Both the position numbers and the translations under genes were made by a program. Positions 7,929-15,302 of a stretch of 64,000 nucleotides of DNA are shown here, piece after piece. Location of the stretch: the NCBI RefSeq assembly GCF_009765355.1, contig NZ_VTHK01000009.1, positions 186,001-250,000 on the forward strand. Direction: 5' to 3'. How positions within the stretch are numbered: the stretch's first letter is position 1; every line of letters begins with the position of its first letter. The DNA comes from Amycolatopsis anabasis (lineage in GTDB: Bacteria > Actinomycetota > Actinomycetes > Mycobacteriales > Pseudonocardiaceae). The notes below the pieces were generated by a model, which worked only from the letters and a program-made list of their open reading frames with translations, was not told where the DNA came from and searched no databases.

Positions 7929-8352
7929 CTCGCTCGCTCCGGTCTTGTCTCTCCAGCTCCCGCACGCGCTTGACCAGGTCGCCGAGAATTGCCCGGCTGG
8001 CCTCGGACATTTCCTCGGAACCGCGCAGGAGAACCCCTTCGGGAGCGCGTTGGGCGGGAAGGTCCGGCTCGCTCGCTCGGACGGGATTAGTCAGCCATTT
8101 GTCGTAATCCTCGGCGTGAAAAAAGATCCCGGCGGGCACGTCGAAGAACTCCACCAGGCCCTTGAGATGCCGGTACTTGGGTTCCCGTTTCCCTCGCCGG
8201 AGGTGCGAAAAGTACGAATAGTCGATTGAAGTGCCGTTCGCCCTCATGCCGTCCGCGACCTCGCGGTCTGTGTACCGTTCGCCGTCTGCCTTGCGGCAGC
8301 GCTCGAACACGGTCATAAGCAGCTCGTTGAACGGTGGCAGCGTCTTCCGCAC
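7915..8352 (-). CDS. XRE-type repressor of the prophage control module
   Basis: 145 residues from GTG 8352 (MRKTLPPFNELL), preceded by GGGAGGG. The open frame extends to 8415, but that would place the start beyond the first operator. The N-terminal helix-turn-helix region is around 'YTDREVADGMRANGTSIDYSY', with 'FSHLRRGKREPKYRHLKGLV' giving the typical XRE recognition helix and scaffold. The C-terminal part (RASEPDLPAQRAPEG) is a flexible linker followed by a charged helix. Two matching palindromes lie just upstream, at 8370-8385 and 8482-8497, one next to each divergent transcription unit. It is probably the lysogeny repressor, inactivated by the neighbouring ImmA/IrrE protease. Confidence 0.8.
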   Translation of the reverse strand: MRKTLPPFNELLMTVFERCRKADGERYTDREVADGMRANGTSIDYSYFSHLRRGKREPKYRHLKGLVEFFDVPAGIFFHAEDYDKWLTNPVRASEPDLPAQRAPEGVLLRGSEEMSEASRAILGDLVKRVRELERQDRSERGAGD

Positions 8353-8369
8353 CTTCGTAACCCTCCCGC

Positions 8370-8385
8370 GCTGACTATTGTCAGC
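8370..8385. promoter_or_regulatory. repressor operator O1
   Basis: GCTGACTATTGTCAGC is a near-perfect 16-bp palindrome 18 bases upstream of the repressor GTG. It matches O2 at 8482-8497 except for one central base. Placed for autoregulation of the repressor operon. Confidence 0.7.
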
Positions 8386-8481
8386 AATTCCTGATTCTGC
8401 GTGGCAACTTGACATCCCCGCCTGTGATCAAGCTAGGCTTCGGAGCACGTCAGCGTCAACATCGAAATGATTTCGGTACCC

Positions 8482-8497
8482 GCTGACAATTGTCAGC
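8482..8497. promoter_or_regulatory. repressor operator O2
   Basis: GCTGACAATTGTCAGC is a perfect 16-bp palindrome about 95 bases upstream of the first rightward gene (GTG 8593). As the stronger copy facing the rightward early operon, it is the likely switch point for lytic genes. The sequence between O1 and O2 (8386-8481) is intergenic and lower in GC, as expected of a divergent promoter region. Confidence 0.7.
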
Positions 8498-8592
8498 AAA
8501 TACGCGGACGGAGATCCGCCTTCGACGATTCCACACAGGACTACATGCTTGTCGGTTGAACTCCGACAGGTGTTATCCACGAAGGGTTCACC

Positions 8593-8946
8593 GTGTCCTA
8601 CGCCACTCTTGCCACGCCCGAGCCTGCCCCTGACCAGGGGCCGCTCTACCGGGACGGCGTGTCGCTCTCGGTCGACGCGAGCGCTCATCTGATCGCGGAA
8701 TTGCGCAAAATTAAGGTAAGACAAAGCAAACTCTCCGAGACGCGCCGACGGGACGAGGCCCTGCTGAAAGGCGTGCTCGCGGCTGGGGGCGCGAGCATCG
8801 GGACCGTGGGCGGGACACCGGTGGTGTCCTGCACGACCACGCTGCGGGTGTCGCTGGTGCAGAAGACGCTCAAGGAGCGTTACCCGCAGATCTTCGAGGA
8901 GTGCAGCGACATCTCCGAGGTGACCACCTTCAAGCTCCTGGGGTGA
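8593..8946 (+). CDS. hypothetical early phage protein, 117 aa
   Basis: First rightward gene after the divergent operator region; GTG start at 8593. After a proline-rich N-terminus the protein has a basic helix (AHLIAELRKIKVRQSKLSE), then a beta-rich part (GGASIGTVGGTPVVSCTT) and a C-terminal alpha segment (LKERYPQIFEECSDISEV). I do not recognise the family. Position suggests an early gene, perhaps for exonuclease or recombination support, but nothing in the sequence proves it. Its stop overlaps the next GTG by four bases. Confidence 0.6.
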   Translation: MSYATLATPEPAPDQGPLYRDGVSLSVDASAHLIAELRKIKVRQSKLSETRRRDEALLKGVLAAGGASIGTVGGTPVVSCTTTLRVSLVQKTLKERYPQIFEECSDISEVTTFKLLG

Positions 8947-9383
8947 GCGCGGTTGCGTTCTCCGAACTGGTCTCGCTGGCGGGGGCGATGGTGGCCCAGG
9001 CCCGCGAGACCGGCTCGGCCGGAGCGGACAGTGGAGAGACGGCCGCGACGGTGGCCGCGCTGCTCACCGCGGACCCGTTGCACGAAGCGCAGGTGCTCGC
9101 GATCGTGAACGTGATCCTGCGCGACGCGCTGACCGATCCGTTCCGGGAGACGACCGCGAACCGGTGGCGTCCGTTGCTGCCGCCCTGGGTGCAGCCGCAG
9201 TTGATCGGCGCGACGGTGAACCGGCTGCGCGCCGCCGGGTTGCTGGTGACTACGGGGCGGTATGTCCGCAGCACTGACACCGCCGGGCGCAACGGCGGCA
9301 AGCTCCAGCCGATCTACGCGCTGGACACCGCCGCCTTGCCGAACCCGGACACGGACATCGCCGAGAAGGGGACGGCTCCGTGA
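8943..9383 (+). CDS. winged-helix-like phage protein, 146 aa
   Basis: GTG at 8943 overlaps the previous stop (GTGA). The protein is helical, and the C-terminal half reads like a winged helix: 'PQLIGATVNRLRAAGLLVTTG', then 'GKLQPIYAL' as the wing. Such small proteins are common upstream of phage replication genes. DNA binding is probable; exact role unknown. Its stop overlaps the next small gene, so 8593-9598 is a chain of coupled early genes. Confidence 0.6.
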   Translation: MSAVAFSELVSLAGAMVAQARETGSAGADSGETAATVAALLTADPLHEAQVLAIVNVILRDALTDPFRETTANRWRPLLPPWVQPQLIGATVNRLRAAGLLVTTGRYVRSTDTAGRNGGKLQPIYALDTAALPNPDTDIAEKGTAP

Positions 9384-9598
9384 TCGGGTCCGCTCGCCAC
9401 GTCGACGCCGAGGCCGCCCGCCGGTGCCTGCGCGGCGAACTGCTCGCCGAAGAACTGCCCACGAGCGGCCGTGAACTGGTCGTGGCGTGGCTGCATGCCC
9501 AAGGGTGCACCGACACCCAAACCGCGCAGCGCACCGGTATGTCCACCTACACCGCCGCGCGCATCCGTACCCGGCTCGGCCTGCCGAGCCGCCGCTGA
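9380..9598 (+). CDS. small helix-turn-helix protein, 72 aa
   Basis: GTG at 9380 overlaps the previous stop. The C-terminal 40 residues form a clear HTH of the sigma-region-4 or FIS-like kind ('LHAQGCTDTQTAQRTGMSTY', then 'TAARIRTRLGLPSRR'). A short DNA-binding protein in the early operon, possibly a transcription activator or replication accessory. Eighty-nine bases separate it from the replication-type gene. Confidence 0.6.
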   Translation: MIGSARHVDAEAARRCLRGELLAEELPTSGRELVVAWLHAQGCTDTQTAQRTGMSTYTAARIRTRLGLPSRR

Positions 9599-9687
9599 CC
9601 CACTCCGGCCGGTGCCGATGTTCCCGGCCGACTCCGTTTCTTGGCGCGCCTTCTCGGCGCGACGCGACTTGCACAAGGGGGAATCCC

Positions 9688-10863
9688 ATGGCGCGTGATC
9701 ACGCGCGGATCGCTCTGAGCATCTGGAACGACGACGATTTCTGTGCCTTGTCCATGGCGGCGAAGCTGGTGTATCTCCAGCTCGTCACCCAGTACAAGCT
9801 GTCGTATGCCGGGGTGCTCGACCTGGCGGCGAAGCGCTGGGCTCGGCCGCATCCCGATCTGGACGTCGAGGGCGTGCGGGCCGCGCTGTCCGAGTTGGAC
9901 GCCGCCCGGTTCATCGTGACCGACTGGGAGACCGAAGAGGTTCTCATCCGGTCGTTCATCCGCAATGACGAGCTGTACAAGCAGCCCAATATGGTGCGGG
10001 CCGCGCTGCGGGTGGCGTTCGAGATCGAGTCGCCGATCCTGCGGGCCGCGCTGGCGGTCGAGCTGCGGCGGCTGCCGGTCGAGGTGACCGGCCCGGCCCC
10101 GGCCGTGGCCGCCGACGCGCTGGAAGCCGGGACGCGCGAGCTGCCCCCGGTCGTCAAGGCCGCCATGGGCACGAAGGCACCCGCCCGGCCCGCGCCGACC
10201 GCGCCCGCGGCCTCGGTGGAGTCCACACCGGACAAGCCTGGCGCGGAGGGGTCGCCGAACCCTTCGCCGAACCCTTCCGGGAACCCTTTGCCGAAGGACC
10301 TGGGAGAAGGGAGTAGGGAGCGGGAGACTGGAGAACCTTCTCTCATTTCTCGTTCTGGAAAAGTGGGGGTCCCCGCGCGTGCGAGCAAGACCTCGCGCGA
10401 GGCACCGGCCGCCGAGGATGAGCCCGCATCCGTCCGGCAGGCTCGGCGGTCCGACGCGCGCCGACTGGTGCTGACCCACAGCCCCGAGCAACCCCGGCGC
10501 GTGCTGGACCGGCTCACGGCCGAGGTGATCGAGCTGTTGGCCGATGGGGTCGAGCCCGCGATGATCGGCGCCGGTCTGCGGGTGTGGGCTCGTAAGCGCC
10601 TGGCGGTGAGCTTCCTGCCCGAGCTGGTCGGCGAGTACATGCGGGGGCACCTCGCCGCCAGTGCCAGCCCGGCGAAGATCGAGGCCGACGCGCTGGCCGT
10701 GGCGACCTTCGAGCGAGTCCGGGCCTCGGCGATCGACCGCGGGGACACCTCACCGATCGGCGAAGCCGTGCGCGGGGAACTGCCCGCGCACACCACACCG
10801 GACGAGCTAGATGCGCTGCTGCGCGACGCCGGAACCCGCGCCCTGGCCGGAGCGGGCGCATGA
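9688..10863 (+). CDS. phage replication initiator/helicase-loader-like protein
   Basis: 391 residues from ATG 9688, preceded by AAGGGGGAA; the frame upstream of this lies over the small HTH gene and is not used. The N-terminus (ALSIWNDDDFCALSMAAKLV, then LDVEGVRAALSELDAARFIV) is the winged-helix head typical of actinophage replication organisers. A long proline/alanine-rich linker (~135-235) follows, then a C-terminal helical domain (EVIELLADGVEPAMIGAGLR) of the kind that contacts helicase or primase. The fold and the position after the early genes support a role in starting replication. The stop overlaps the next ATG. Confidence 0.65.
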   Translation: MARDHARIALSIWNDDDFCALSMAAKLVYLQLVTQYKLSYAGVLDLAAKRWARPHPDLDVEGVRAALSELDAARFIVTDWETEEVLIRSFIRNDELYKQPNMVRAALRVAFEIESPILRAALAVELRRLPVEVTGPAPAVAADALEAGTRELPPVVKAAMGTKAPARPAPTAPAASVESTPDKPGAEGSPNPSPNPSGNPLPKDLGEGSRERETGEPSLISRSGKVGVPARASKTSREAPAAEDEPASVRQARRSDARRLVLTHSPEQPRRVLDRLTAEVIELLADGVEPAMIGAGLRVWARKRLAVSFLPELVGEYMRGHLAASASPAKIEADALAVATFERVRASAIDRGDTSPIGEAVRGELPAHTTPDELDALLRDAGTRALAGAGA

Positions 10864-11405
10864 CCGGCGCGACGGAGCCGATCACCCGCGAGCAGGTGGT
10901 CACGCTGATCACCCGCTACCGGCCGCACCAGGCGCAGGCCCCGGCCGAAGCCACCGTGTCGGCATGGCTGACCAGCCTTGCCGGGTGCTCGTACCTGGAG
11001 TGCGAAGCCGCCCTACTCGCGCTCGGGCCGAGTGCCGCGCGCTCGGTCACCCCCTCGGAAATCGCCGGCCGTGTCGAAGCGGCGCGGGATCGCGCCAGCG
11101 CGGCCAGTTCGCCGCAGGCAGCGGCTCGGCGGGATCGGGCCGCTGAACGGGCGCATTTCGTCGCCGTGGGGGCGCGCGGTATCCGCGCGGTGTACGAGGC
11201 GATGGGCTGGCACCGCGACCCCGAGCACGACCGCGCCCGCCAGGTCCGCTGTCCGTTCTGCCGCGCAGCGCCCGGCGTGCTGTGCAGCCCGCTGTCCCGC
11301 CGTCGCGACGGGCGCCAGGAATTCCGCGACCCGAAGACCCGGATGCACCCCAGCCGCCACAAAGCGGCCAGACGCACCACCGCGCACTCAGGAGCCAACC
11401 AGTGA
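10860..11405 (+). CDS. zinc-finger phage protein, replication region
   Basis: 181 residues, ATG overlapping the previous stop (ATGA). The N-terminal half is helical ('EATVSAWLTSLAGCSYLECE'). The C-terminal part has the actinobacterial mini zinc finger 'CPFCRAAPGVLC', followed by 'MHPSRHKAA', which together supply three Cys and one His ligand. Proteins with this finger are frequent in actinophages and conjugative elements and probably bind nucleic acid. Coupled to genes on both sides. Confidence 0.65.
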   Translation: MTGATEPITREQVVTLITRYRPHQAQAPAEATVSAWLTSLAGCSYLECEAALLALGPSAARSVTPSEIAGRVEAARDRASAASSPQAAARRDRAAERAHFVAVGARGIRAVYEAMGWHRDPEHDRARQVRCPFCRAAPGVLCSPLSRRRDGRQEFRDPKTRMHPSRHKAARRTTAHSGANQ

Positions 11406-12214
11406 CCCTCGCCTACCCCATCGACCAGCACGCCGAGCCCTACCGGCCACCGAGCAGGGAGGCCGCCGGACTCGCGCGGCTGGGCTGGGAGGTCGCCGTG
11501 GACCAACTCGCACGCCCCGGCCAAGCCCGCGTCACCCGCGACGACGGCACCACCGAAACCGCCGAAGTCCTCTCGCTGCTGGACCAGCTCGCCGAAGCAG
11601 TCATGCCCGGCCAAGAGCACAACGGCAAGATCGGCGGCCCGAAGTCCCGGCCCCCGGCCGCGCTCGGCGTGCTCGCGCTGCTGGCCGAGATCCGCCAGGA
11701 GATGCGGCGCTGCTGCTGGTGCCACGATCACGCGCACCCCGAGGACCTAGCCGCACAAGTCCGGCTCTGGGTCGAGCACGCCGACGACTGGCAGCACACC
11801 GAACCCGACTACGTGACCTGGGCCGCCACCACAGCAGCCGAATGGGTCCGGCAAGCGCGGCTCCTGCTCGACCCACCACCCCGCTACACCCTGCGCGGAC
11901 GAACCTGTCCACTGTGCACCGCCGACACGGTGAGCGTGTGGTCCGACGACGAAGGCGACTACATCCGCCGCCCCGCGCTGTCGATCAACCCCGAACGCAT
12001 CGCCGCCGTGTGCGGAGCCTGCGGGCACGAATGGCCGCTAAGGGTCTGGGTCGAACTCGCCACCGAACTCGGCCTGCCCACCGACCCGGCCGCCGTGTCG
12101 TTCCTGCCGGACTACCGGCAGCGCTGGATTTGTGGCGTCGACGAGACAGGCGAACCACAAAAGACTGTGACCGAGGACACGCCGCAAGCTCGCGGGGAAG
12201 GCTTGACGGGTTGA
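11402..12214 (+). CDS. zinc-ribbon phage protein, 270 aa
   Basis: GTG at 11402 overlaps the previous stop. Two cysteine clusters are visible: 'CCWCHDHAH' (~105) and a split ribbon 'CPLCTAD' (~167) with 'CGACGHEWPLRVWVELA' (~198). Between them lies an amphipathic helix-rich core (VRLWVEHADDWQHTEPDYVT). Similar zinc-ribbon proteins are widespread and unnamed in actinophage early regions. It is the last gene of the rightward early operon, ending before a strong terminator at 12420. Confidence 0.6.
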   Translation: MTLAYPIDQHAEPYRPPSREAAGLARLGWEVAVDQLARPGQARVTRDDGTTETAEVLSLLDQLAEAVMPGQEHNGKIGGPKSRPPAALGVLALLAEIRQEMRRCCWCHDHAHPEDLAAQVRLWVEHADDWQHTEPDYVTWAATTAAEWVRQARLLLDPPPRYTLRGRTCPLCTADTVSVWSDDEGDYIRRPALSINPERIAAVCGACGHEWPLRVWVELATELGLPTDPAAVSFLPDYRQRWICGVDETGEPQKTVTEDTPQARGEGLTG

Positions 12215-12419
12215 TAGGTCGTTCTACATACTGACACGGCTAGGTACCGCTGTGCCCAAATCCGGCGGATGCCATCCGGCAGGCGTCGAGAGCCCCGTAG
12301 ACTTCCTCCCCCTTTGGCCTGCGGGGCTCTCCGCCGTTCGGCACCTGCCCCGTCCGCTCAGCCAGAGTTCGCTCCGGCACCGAGCTGGCCGCCCCGTTTG
12401 GCCCCTGGGGCAGCGAAAA

Positions 12420-12454
12420 GCCCCAGGGGCCGGAAGGGATCCGGTCCCTGGGGC
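12420..12454. terminator. bidirectional hairpin between early operon and leftward island
   Basis: A 15-bp stem with one mismatch (12420-12434 with 12440-12454), built on GCCCCAGGG and CCCTGGGGC, followed by AGGCTTTT on the plus strand. It separates the rightward early operon from the convergent DUF932 gene ending at 12468. The 200 bases before it (12215-12419) hold no gene that I can support. Confidence 0.75.
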
Positions 12455-12467
12455 AGGCTTTTACCGT

Positions 12468-13742
12468 CTACTTGGAGAGTTCTTGGTAGGCGGTGGCCGA
12501 AATCTTGGCCATGCCGCCAAACAAGGCTTGCTCCGCGCGGCGGGCCAGTTCCGCCTCCTTCTCGTCCGCATTAACCTTCACGTGAGGCATGTGCTGAGCG
12601 ACGAACTGGATAGCCTGCCAGGCAGACCACCGCGTCTGGCCCAAACCGGAAAAGGACTCGTGCTCACCAAAGAAGAGGATCTCAAGCATAGACTTCCGGA
12701 GCTTGTGTTGATCTTTCAGCCGCGTGTTGGCCGTCATCGACGGTGGTTTCCACAGCTCGTTACATAGGATGTTGAATTCCGCGAGTTCCATCTTGGTTGC
12801 CAACATCTTGGACGCGGTTTCCTCGATGATCTCCACCGAAGACTGAACCATGGCGATGGCCTCGCTAGCTTCGCTGGCCCGGATGCTGGTGTTGGACATG
12901 TAATCCAGGTATTGCGGCTCCCATCCGAAGTGTTGAACCGTCGCGGTCGCTGGCCGCACTGGGGAGACCATGATCTGAGACTTTTTGCCGTTCACGGAGC
13001 AGATCAGCACTACCCGCAGTTCCAGTTCATCCGACTTAGCTCCCTTGCCAATCTTGACCCGTTCCGGCATCCGCAGGGACAGGAAACCGGCAGTGTTCCC
13101 CCACAGTGGGCCAGCAGGGCCGAACTTGGCTTTAGTCTGCTTGACAATGTCGGCGAGCATGTTGGCCCGGTCCTCGATGGCAACCGGATCACTAGTTCTG
13201 GTCGTCGATCCGATCGCCTCGTACCTTCCGGTTTTGGGATCAGTTCGAATGAGGGCAAAAGCGCCGGGGATTTCCACGTGGTCGGTGGTGTCATTCTCGT
13301 CCACCTTGCCATCGAACTCTTCACCCTCTTCCGCCACTGCGAGGTAACACTTTTCCGCGTGGTCCTCGCCCGCAGGCTTATCGCAGTCCATGCACTTTCC
13401 GGTGGGCACGGCCGCGAGGGCCGGTTCCCGCCGAACATTCCAGCCTTTCAGTCCCGCCTTGGTCACCAGTTCGCCGACCGACCGGGAATTGTTGACCTGA
13501 GTGGCCAGCACGCTCCAGGGATCCTGCACCTTGGGCAGGGTCGGAACATCCTCGACGGTCTCCACCGCAGTCTCGGGCTTGGTCTTGGTCTTGGCCGCAG
13601 CCGGAGCCTTAGCCACGGCCTTGGGGGCCGCCTTGGTGCCCTTGGGGGCCGCCTTGGCCGCAGCGGTTCTAGCCGGAGCCTTAGCCGCCGTGGTGGCCTT
13701 GGCCGCAGCCTTGGCAGGCTGCCCCTTTACCGGGTTGGACAT
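12468..13742 (-). CDS. DUF932-type phage/plasmid protein with Lys/Ala-rich histone-like N-terminus
   Basis: 424 residues from ATG 13742; the ribosome site AAAGGCGGA decides this over an ATG at 13772. Residues 1-65 are a low-complexity run of Ala/Lys/Pro repeats (KAAPKGTKAAPKAVAKA), like histone H1 tails. A four-Cys-type cluster follows (CMDCDKPAG, then AEKCYLA, ~120-140). The rest (~150-424) matches the DUF932 phage/plasmid-like fold, e.g. 'PLWGNTAGFLSLRMPERVKI' and 'MSNTSIRASEASEAI'. Function unknown; DUF932 proteins occur in phages and plasmids beside replication or defence genes. Its leader holds a repeated hairpin and its promoter a repeated operator. Confidence 0.7.
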   Translation of the reverse strand: MSNPVKGQPAKAAAKATTAAKAPARTAAAKAAPKGTKAAPKAVAKAPAAAKTKTKPETAVETVEDVPTLPKVQDPWSVLATQVNNSRSVGELVTKAGLKGWNVRREPALAAVPTGKCMDCDKPAGEDHAEKCYLAVAEEGEEFDGKVDENDTTDHVEIPGAFALIRTDPKTGRYEAIGSTTRTSDPVAIEDRANMLADIVKQTKAKFGPAGPLWGNTAGFLSLRMPERVKIGKGAKSDELELRVVLICSVNGKKSQIMVSPVRPATATVQHFGWEPQYLDYMSNTSIRASEASEAIAMVQSSVEIIEETASKMLATKMELAEFNILCNELWKPPSMTANTRLKDQHKLRKSMLEILFFGEHESFSGLGQTRWSAWQAIQFVAQHMPHVKVNADEKEAELARRAEQALFGGMAKISATAYQELSK

Positions 13743-13763
13743 GGTCAATCCGCCTTTCATGAA

Positions 13764-13797
13764 GGGGTGCACCGGTGTTGCCTCACCGGCTGCCCCC
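13764..13797 (-). promoter_or_regulatory. AGGCAA-loop RNA leader, copy A
   Basis: In the transcript, a perfect 6-bp inner stem CCGGTG/CACCGG (13772-13777 and 13784-13789) closes the loop AGGCAA. It is flanked by an outer GGGG/CCCC stem (13764-13767 with 13793-13796). The inner hairpin ends 30 bases upstream of the DUF932 start codon. Copies B (14683-14727) and C (15303-15339) share the loop and inner stem but have different outer stems. Confidence 0.6.
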
Positions 13798-13811
13798 GCT
13801 TGCTGTACCCC

Positions 13812-13843
13812 TCAATAGTATCACAGCTCGTGACACTATTGAA
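13812..13843 (-). promoter_or_regulatory. promoter with inverted-repeat operator for the DUF932 gene
   Basis: On the minus strand, -35 TTCAAT (13838-13843) and -10 TACTAT (13815-13820) are separated by 17 bases. The spacer is an inverted repeat, arms TCAATAGTATCAC (13812-13824) and GTGACACTATTGA (13830-13842), with one mismatch. The same arrangement lies before the gene at 15283. A protein bound here would cover both promoter hexamers. Confidence 0.65.
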
Positions 13844-13882
13844 TAGGCCGAATGGGTGAAACCCGCAGGTCAGAGGCTACGA

Positions 13883-14140
13883 CTAGACGCGCCGCTTGCG
13901 CGGGGCCGACCGGTCCGCCGTCACGCCCGCCATGCGCAAGACCCGCGCCATCTTCTGATGCGACCAACCGGTTACCTCGATGAGGTCCTTCGTGAGCAGT
14001 CCCGCCTGACGCGCTTCGGCCGCCAGCTTGCGAGCCTCTTCCTCCAGCTCGTCCGCCTGCTCGCGCAAGGCGTTGGCTTGCGCAACCTTCGCGCTGATCT
14101 CGGAAAGGCGTTCCTGGTCGGTCTGTTCGGGCTTCGGCAT
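13883..14140 (-). CDS. small coiled-coil/HTH protein, 85 aa
   Basis: ATG at 14140, preceded by AAGGAAAG. Residues ~10-50 are a charged coiled coil (LREQADELEEEARKLAAEA). Residues ~50-75 look like a helix-turn-helix ('LIEVTGWSHQKMARVLRMAG'), and the C-terminus is basic (APRKRRV). It is a plausible DNA-binding regulator and a candidate for the factor acting at the two inverted-repeat operators that flank this island, but that link is only positional. Confidence 0.6.
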   Translation of the reverse strand: MPKPEQTDQERLSEISAKVAQANALREQADELEEEARKLAAEARQAGLLTKDLIEVTGWSHQKMARVLRMAGVTADRSAPRKRRV

Positions 14141-14191
14141 AGTGACGATCTTTCCTTACGGCCGCGGCTGGCGGCCAGCAGTGAACGAGCA

Positions 14192-14225
14192 CCGGGCGGT
14201 GTCGGCGAGAACCGACACCGCCCGG
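14192..14225 (-). terminator. strong hairpin after the 14239-14658 gene
   Basis: A perfect 14-bp stem CCGGGCGGTGTCGG / CCGACACCGCCCGG (14192-14205 with 14212-14225) and a 6-base loop, 13 bases past the stop of the leftward gene. It probably ends or attenuates transcription before the small HTH gene at 14140. Confidence 0.65.
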
Positions 14226-14238
14226 CTGAATCGGTCGA

Positions 14239-14658
14239 TCAGAACACGATGACCTGCTTCCACAGCGGCGCGAGCAGCGGGTGCCCGTCCAGCACGGTCA
14301 TGTAATCAATCCACCTGTCCACCTCGCGCCGACCACTTGCGCACAGCATCAGACAGGCGTGCATGTGGTCGAACTCCACGAAGCCCAGCGCCCCGGCCAA
14401 TGCGCGCGTCATGGGAGTGGTCTCCGTGTAGAACAGCGCGGTCCCACCTGCATCAGCGCGGAGCAGATACAGCACACGGAGCACTCCAACCCGAGCGGCG
14501 AGCATCCTGCACAGCGTCTCGGCGGCCCGAGGGTCGGTCTGCACGGAGTTGACCAGCTCGGCGACGAAGCGGTCCCGCGCTTCCGTGTAGGCGCGGTACG
14601 CCTGCTGTGCAGTCGGGTCCTGATTGCCTGCGGTATCGTTGACCTTGTCGGAACTCAT
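14239..14658 (-). CDS. hypothetical protein of the leftward island, 139 aa
   Basis: ATG at 14658 follows AGAAAGGCTAGAA, a ribosome site nearly identical to that of the gene at 15283 (AAAGGCTAGA). Predicted all-alpha: 'QQAYRAYTEARDRFVAELVN', 'AAETLCRMLAARVGVLRVLY', then 'DHMHACLMLCASGRREVDRW'. No catalytic motif recognised. The upstream leader carries copy B of the AGGCAA-loop hairpin inside a long perfect outer stem. Probably co-transcribed with the gene at 15283. Confidence 0.6.
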   Translation of the reverse strand: MSSDKVNDTAGNQDPTAQQAYRAYTEARDRFVAELVNSVQTDPRAAETLCRMLAARVGVLRVLYLLRADAGGTALFYTETTPMTRALAGALGFVEFDHMHACLMLCASGRREVDRWIDYMTVLDGHPLLAPLWKQVIVF

Positions 14659-14682
14659 TTCTAGCCTTTCTGGGTTCCGCGC

Positions 14683-14727
14683 TGTGCCCCTGGGATGGTG
14701 TTGCCTCACCGTTTGACCAGGGGCACA
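14683..14727 (-). promoter_or_regulatory. AGGCAA-loop RNA leader, copy B
   Basis: Outer stem of 11 perfect pairs, TGTGCCCCTGG with CCAGGGGCACA (14683-14693 and 14717-14727). An asymmetric internal loop (3 and 6 bases) leads to an inner stem GGTG/CACC (14697-14700 with 14707-14710) closing the loop AGGCAA. It lies 25 bases upstream of the ATG at 14658. It could also act as a terminator for the upstream gene, but no T-run follows. Confidence 0.6.
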
Positions 14728-14752
14728 GTCACGTACAGGGATTTACAGAGCC

Positions 14753-15283
14753 TTACAGCAAACCGGTGTCCATCGGCAGGAACGGCTGGAACCGCCTGCC
14801 GAGCACCCTCCGCCACGGCCGATAAACGAACACTCGGCCGGTGCGCCACCGAATTGCTTGCTCGTTTTCGTTGCAAATGAAGATCTCGCTGCCATGAAAG
14901 CGACGGTCGGTGTGGTCACCGTCACGTGTCCAGTTGAACCGTTCGACGAACTCTGCGTACTCGCCGCGCATTTCAGTCAAGAAACCTGGGTCGGCAAGCT
15001 CGGAGTCAAGGAATCCGTGAATTTCAAAGTCGACGAAACGGCCGCCGTAGACCCAGGCATTTACGCCCCAGTTCGGGCGGCCGATCCAGAACTTGCGGCC
15101 CAGTCGAGACCGGCGCTTTCCCATGCGGGGGGATTCGAAATCTGGGCCATACTCGGCGCCCATGGCTGCAACGATTCGACGGGCCAACTCGGGCAGGGTG
15201 GCCACGTCCGCCGTGGCCCACACCATGTTGCCGAAGTCGCGCGTCTGCGTGTACTGCTCTAATGAGGGCAGCGCGAAACTCAT
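14753..15283 (-). CDS. hypothetical protein of the leftward island, 176 aa
   Basis: ATG at 15283 with ribosome site AAAGGCTAGA. Mixed alpha/beta protein: N-terminal helix 'LEQYTQTRDFGNMVWATAD', 'LPELARRIVAAMGAEYGPDF', then aromatic and basic strands 'KFWIGRPNWGVNAWVYGGRF' and 'WRTGRVFVYRPWRRV'. I do not recognise the family. It is the promoter-proximal gene of the leftward island, behind a promoter/operator copy and leader copy C. A role in lysogeny or superinfection control is possible but unproven. Confidence 0.6.
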   Translation of the reverse strand: MSFALPSLEQYTQTRDFGNMVWATADVATLPELARRIVAAMGAEYGPDFESPRMGKRRSRLGRKFWIGRPNWGVNAWVYGGRFVDFEIHGFLDSELADPGFLTEMRGEYAEFVERFNWTRDGDHTDRRFHGSEIFICNENEQAIRWRTGRVFVYRPWRRVLGRRFQPFLPMDTGLL

Positions 15284-15302
15284 CTCTCTAGCCTTTCGAT
15301 TG

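Noticed and set aside
12252..13859. plus-strand frames opposite the DUF932 gene
   Set aside because: Shadows of the leftward gene; repeats such as GLGLGLGRS come from its Lys/Ala-rich coding.
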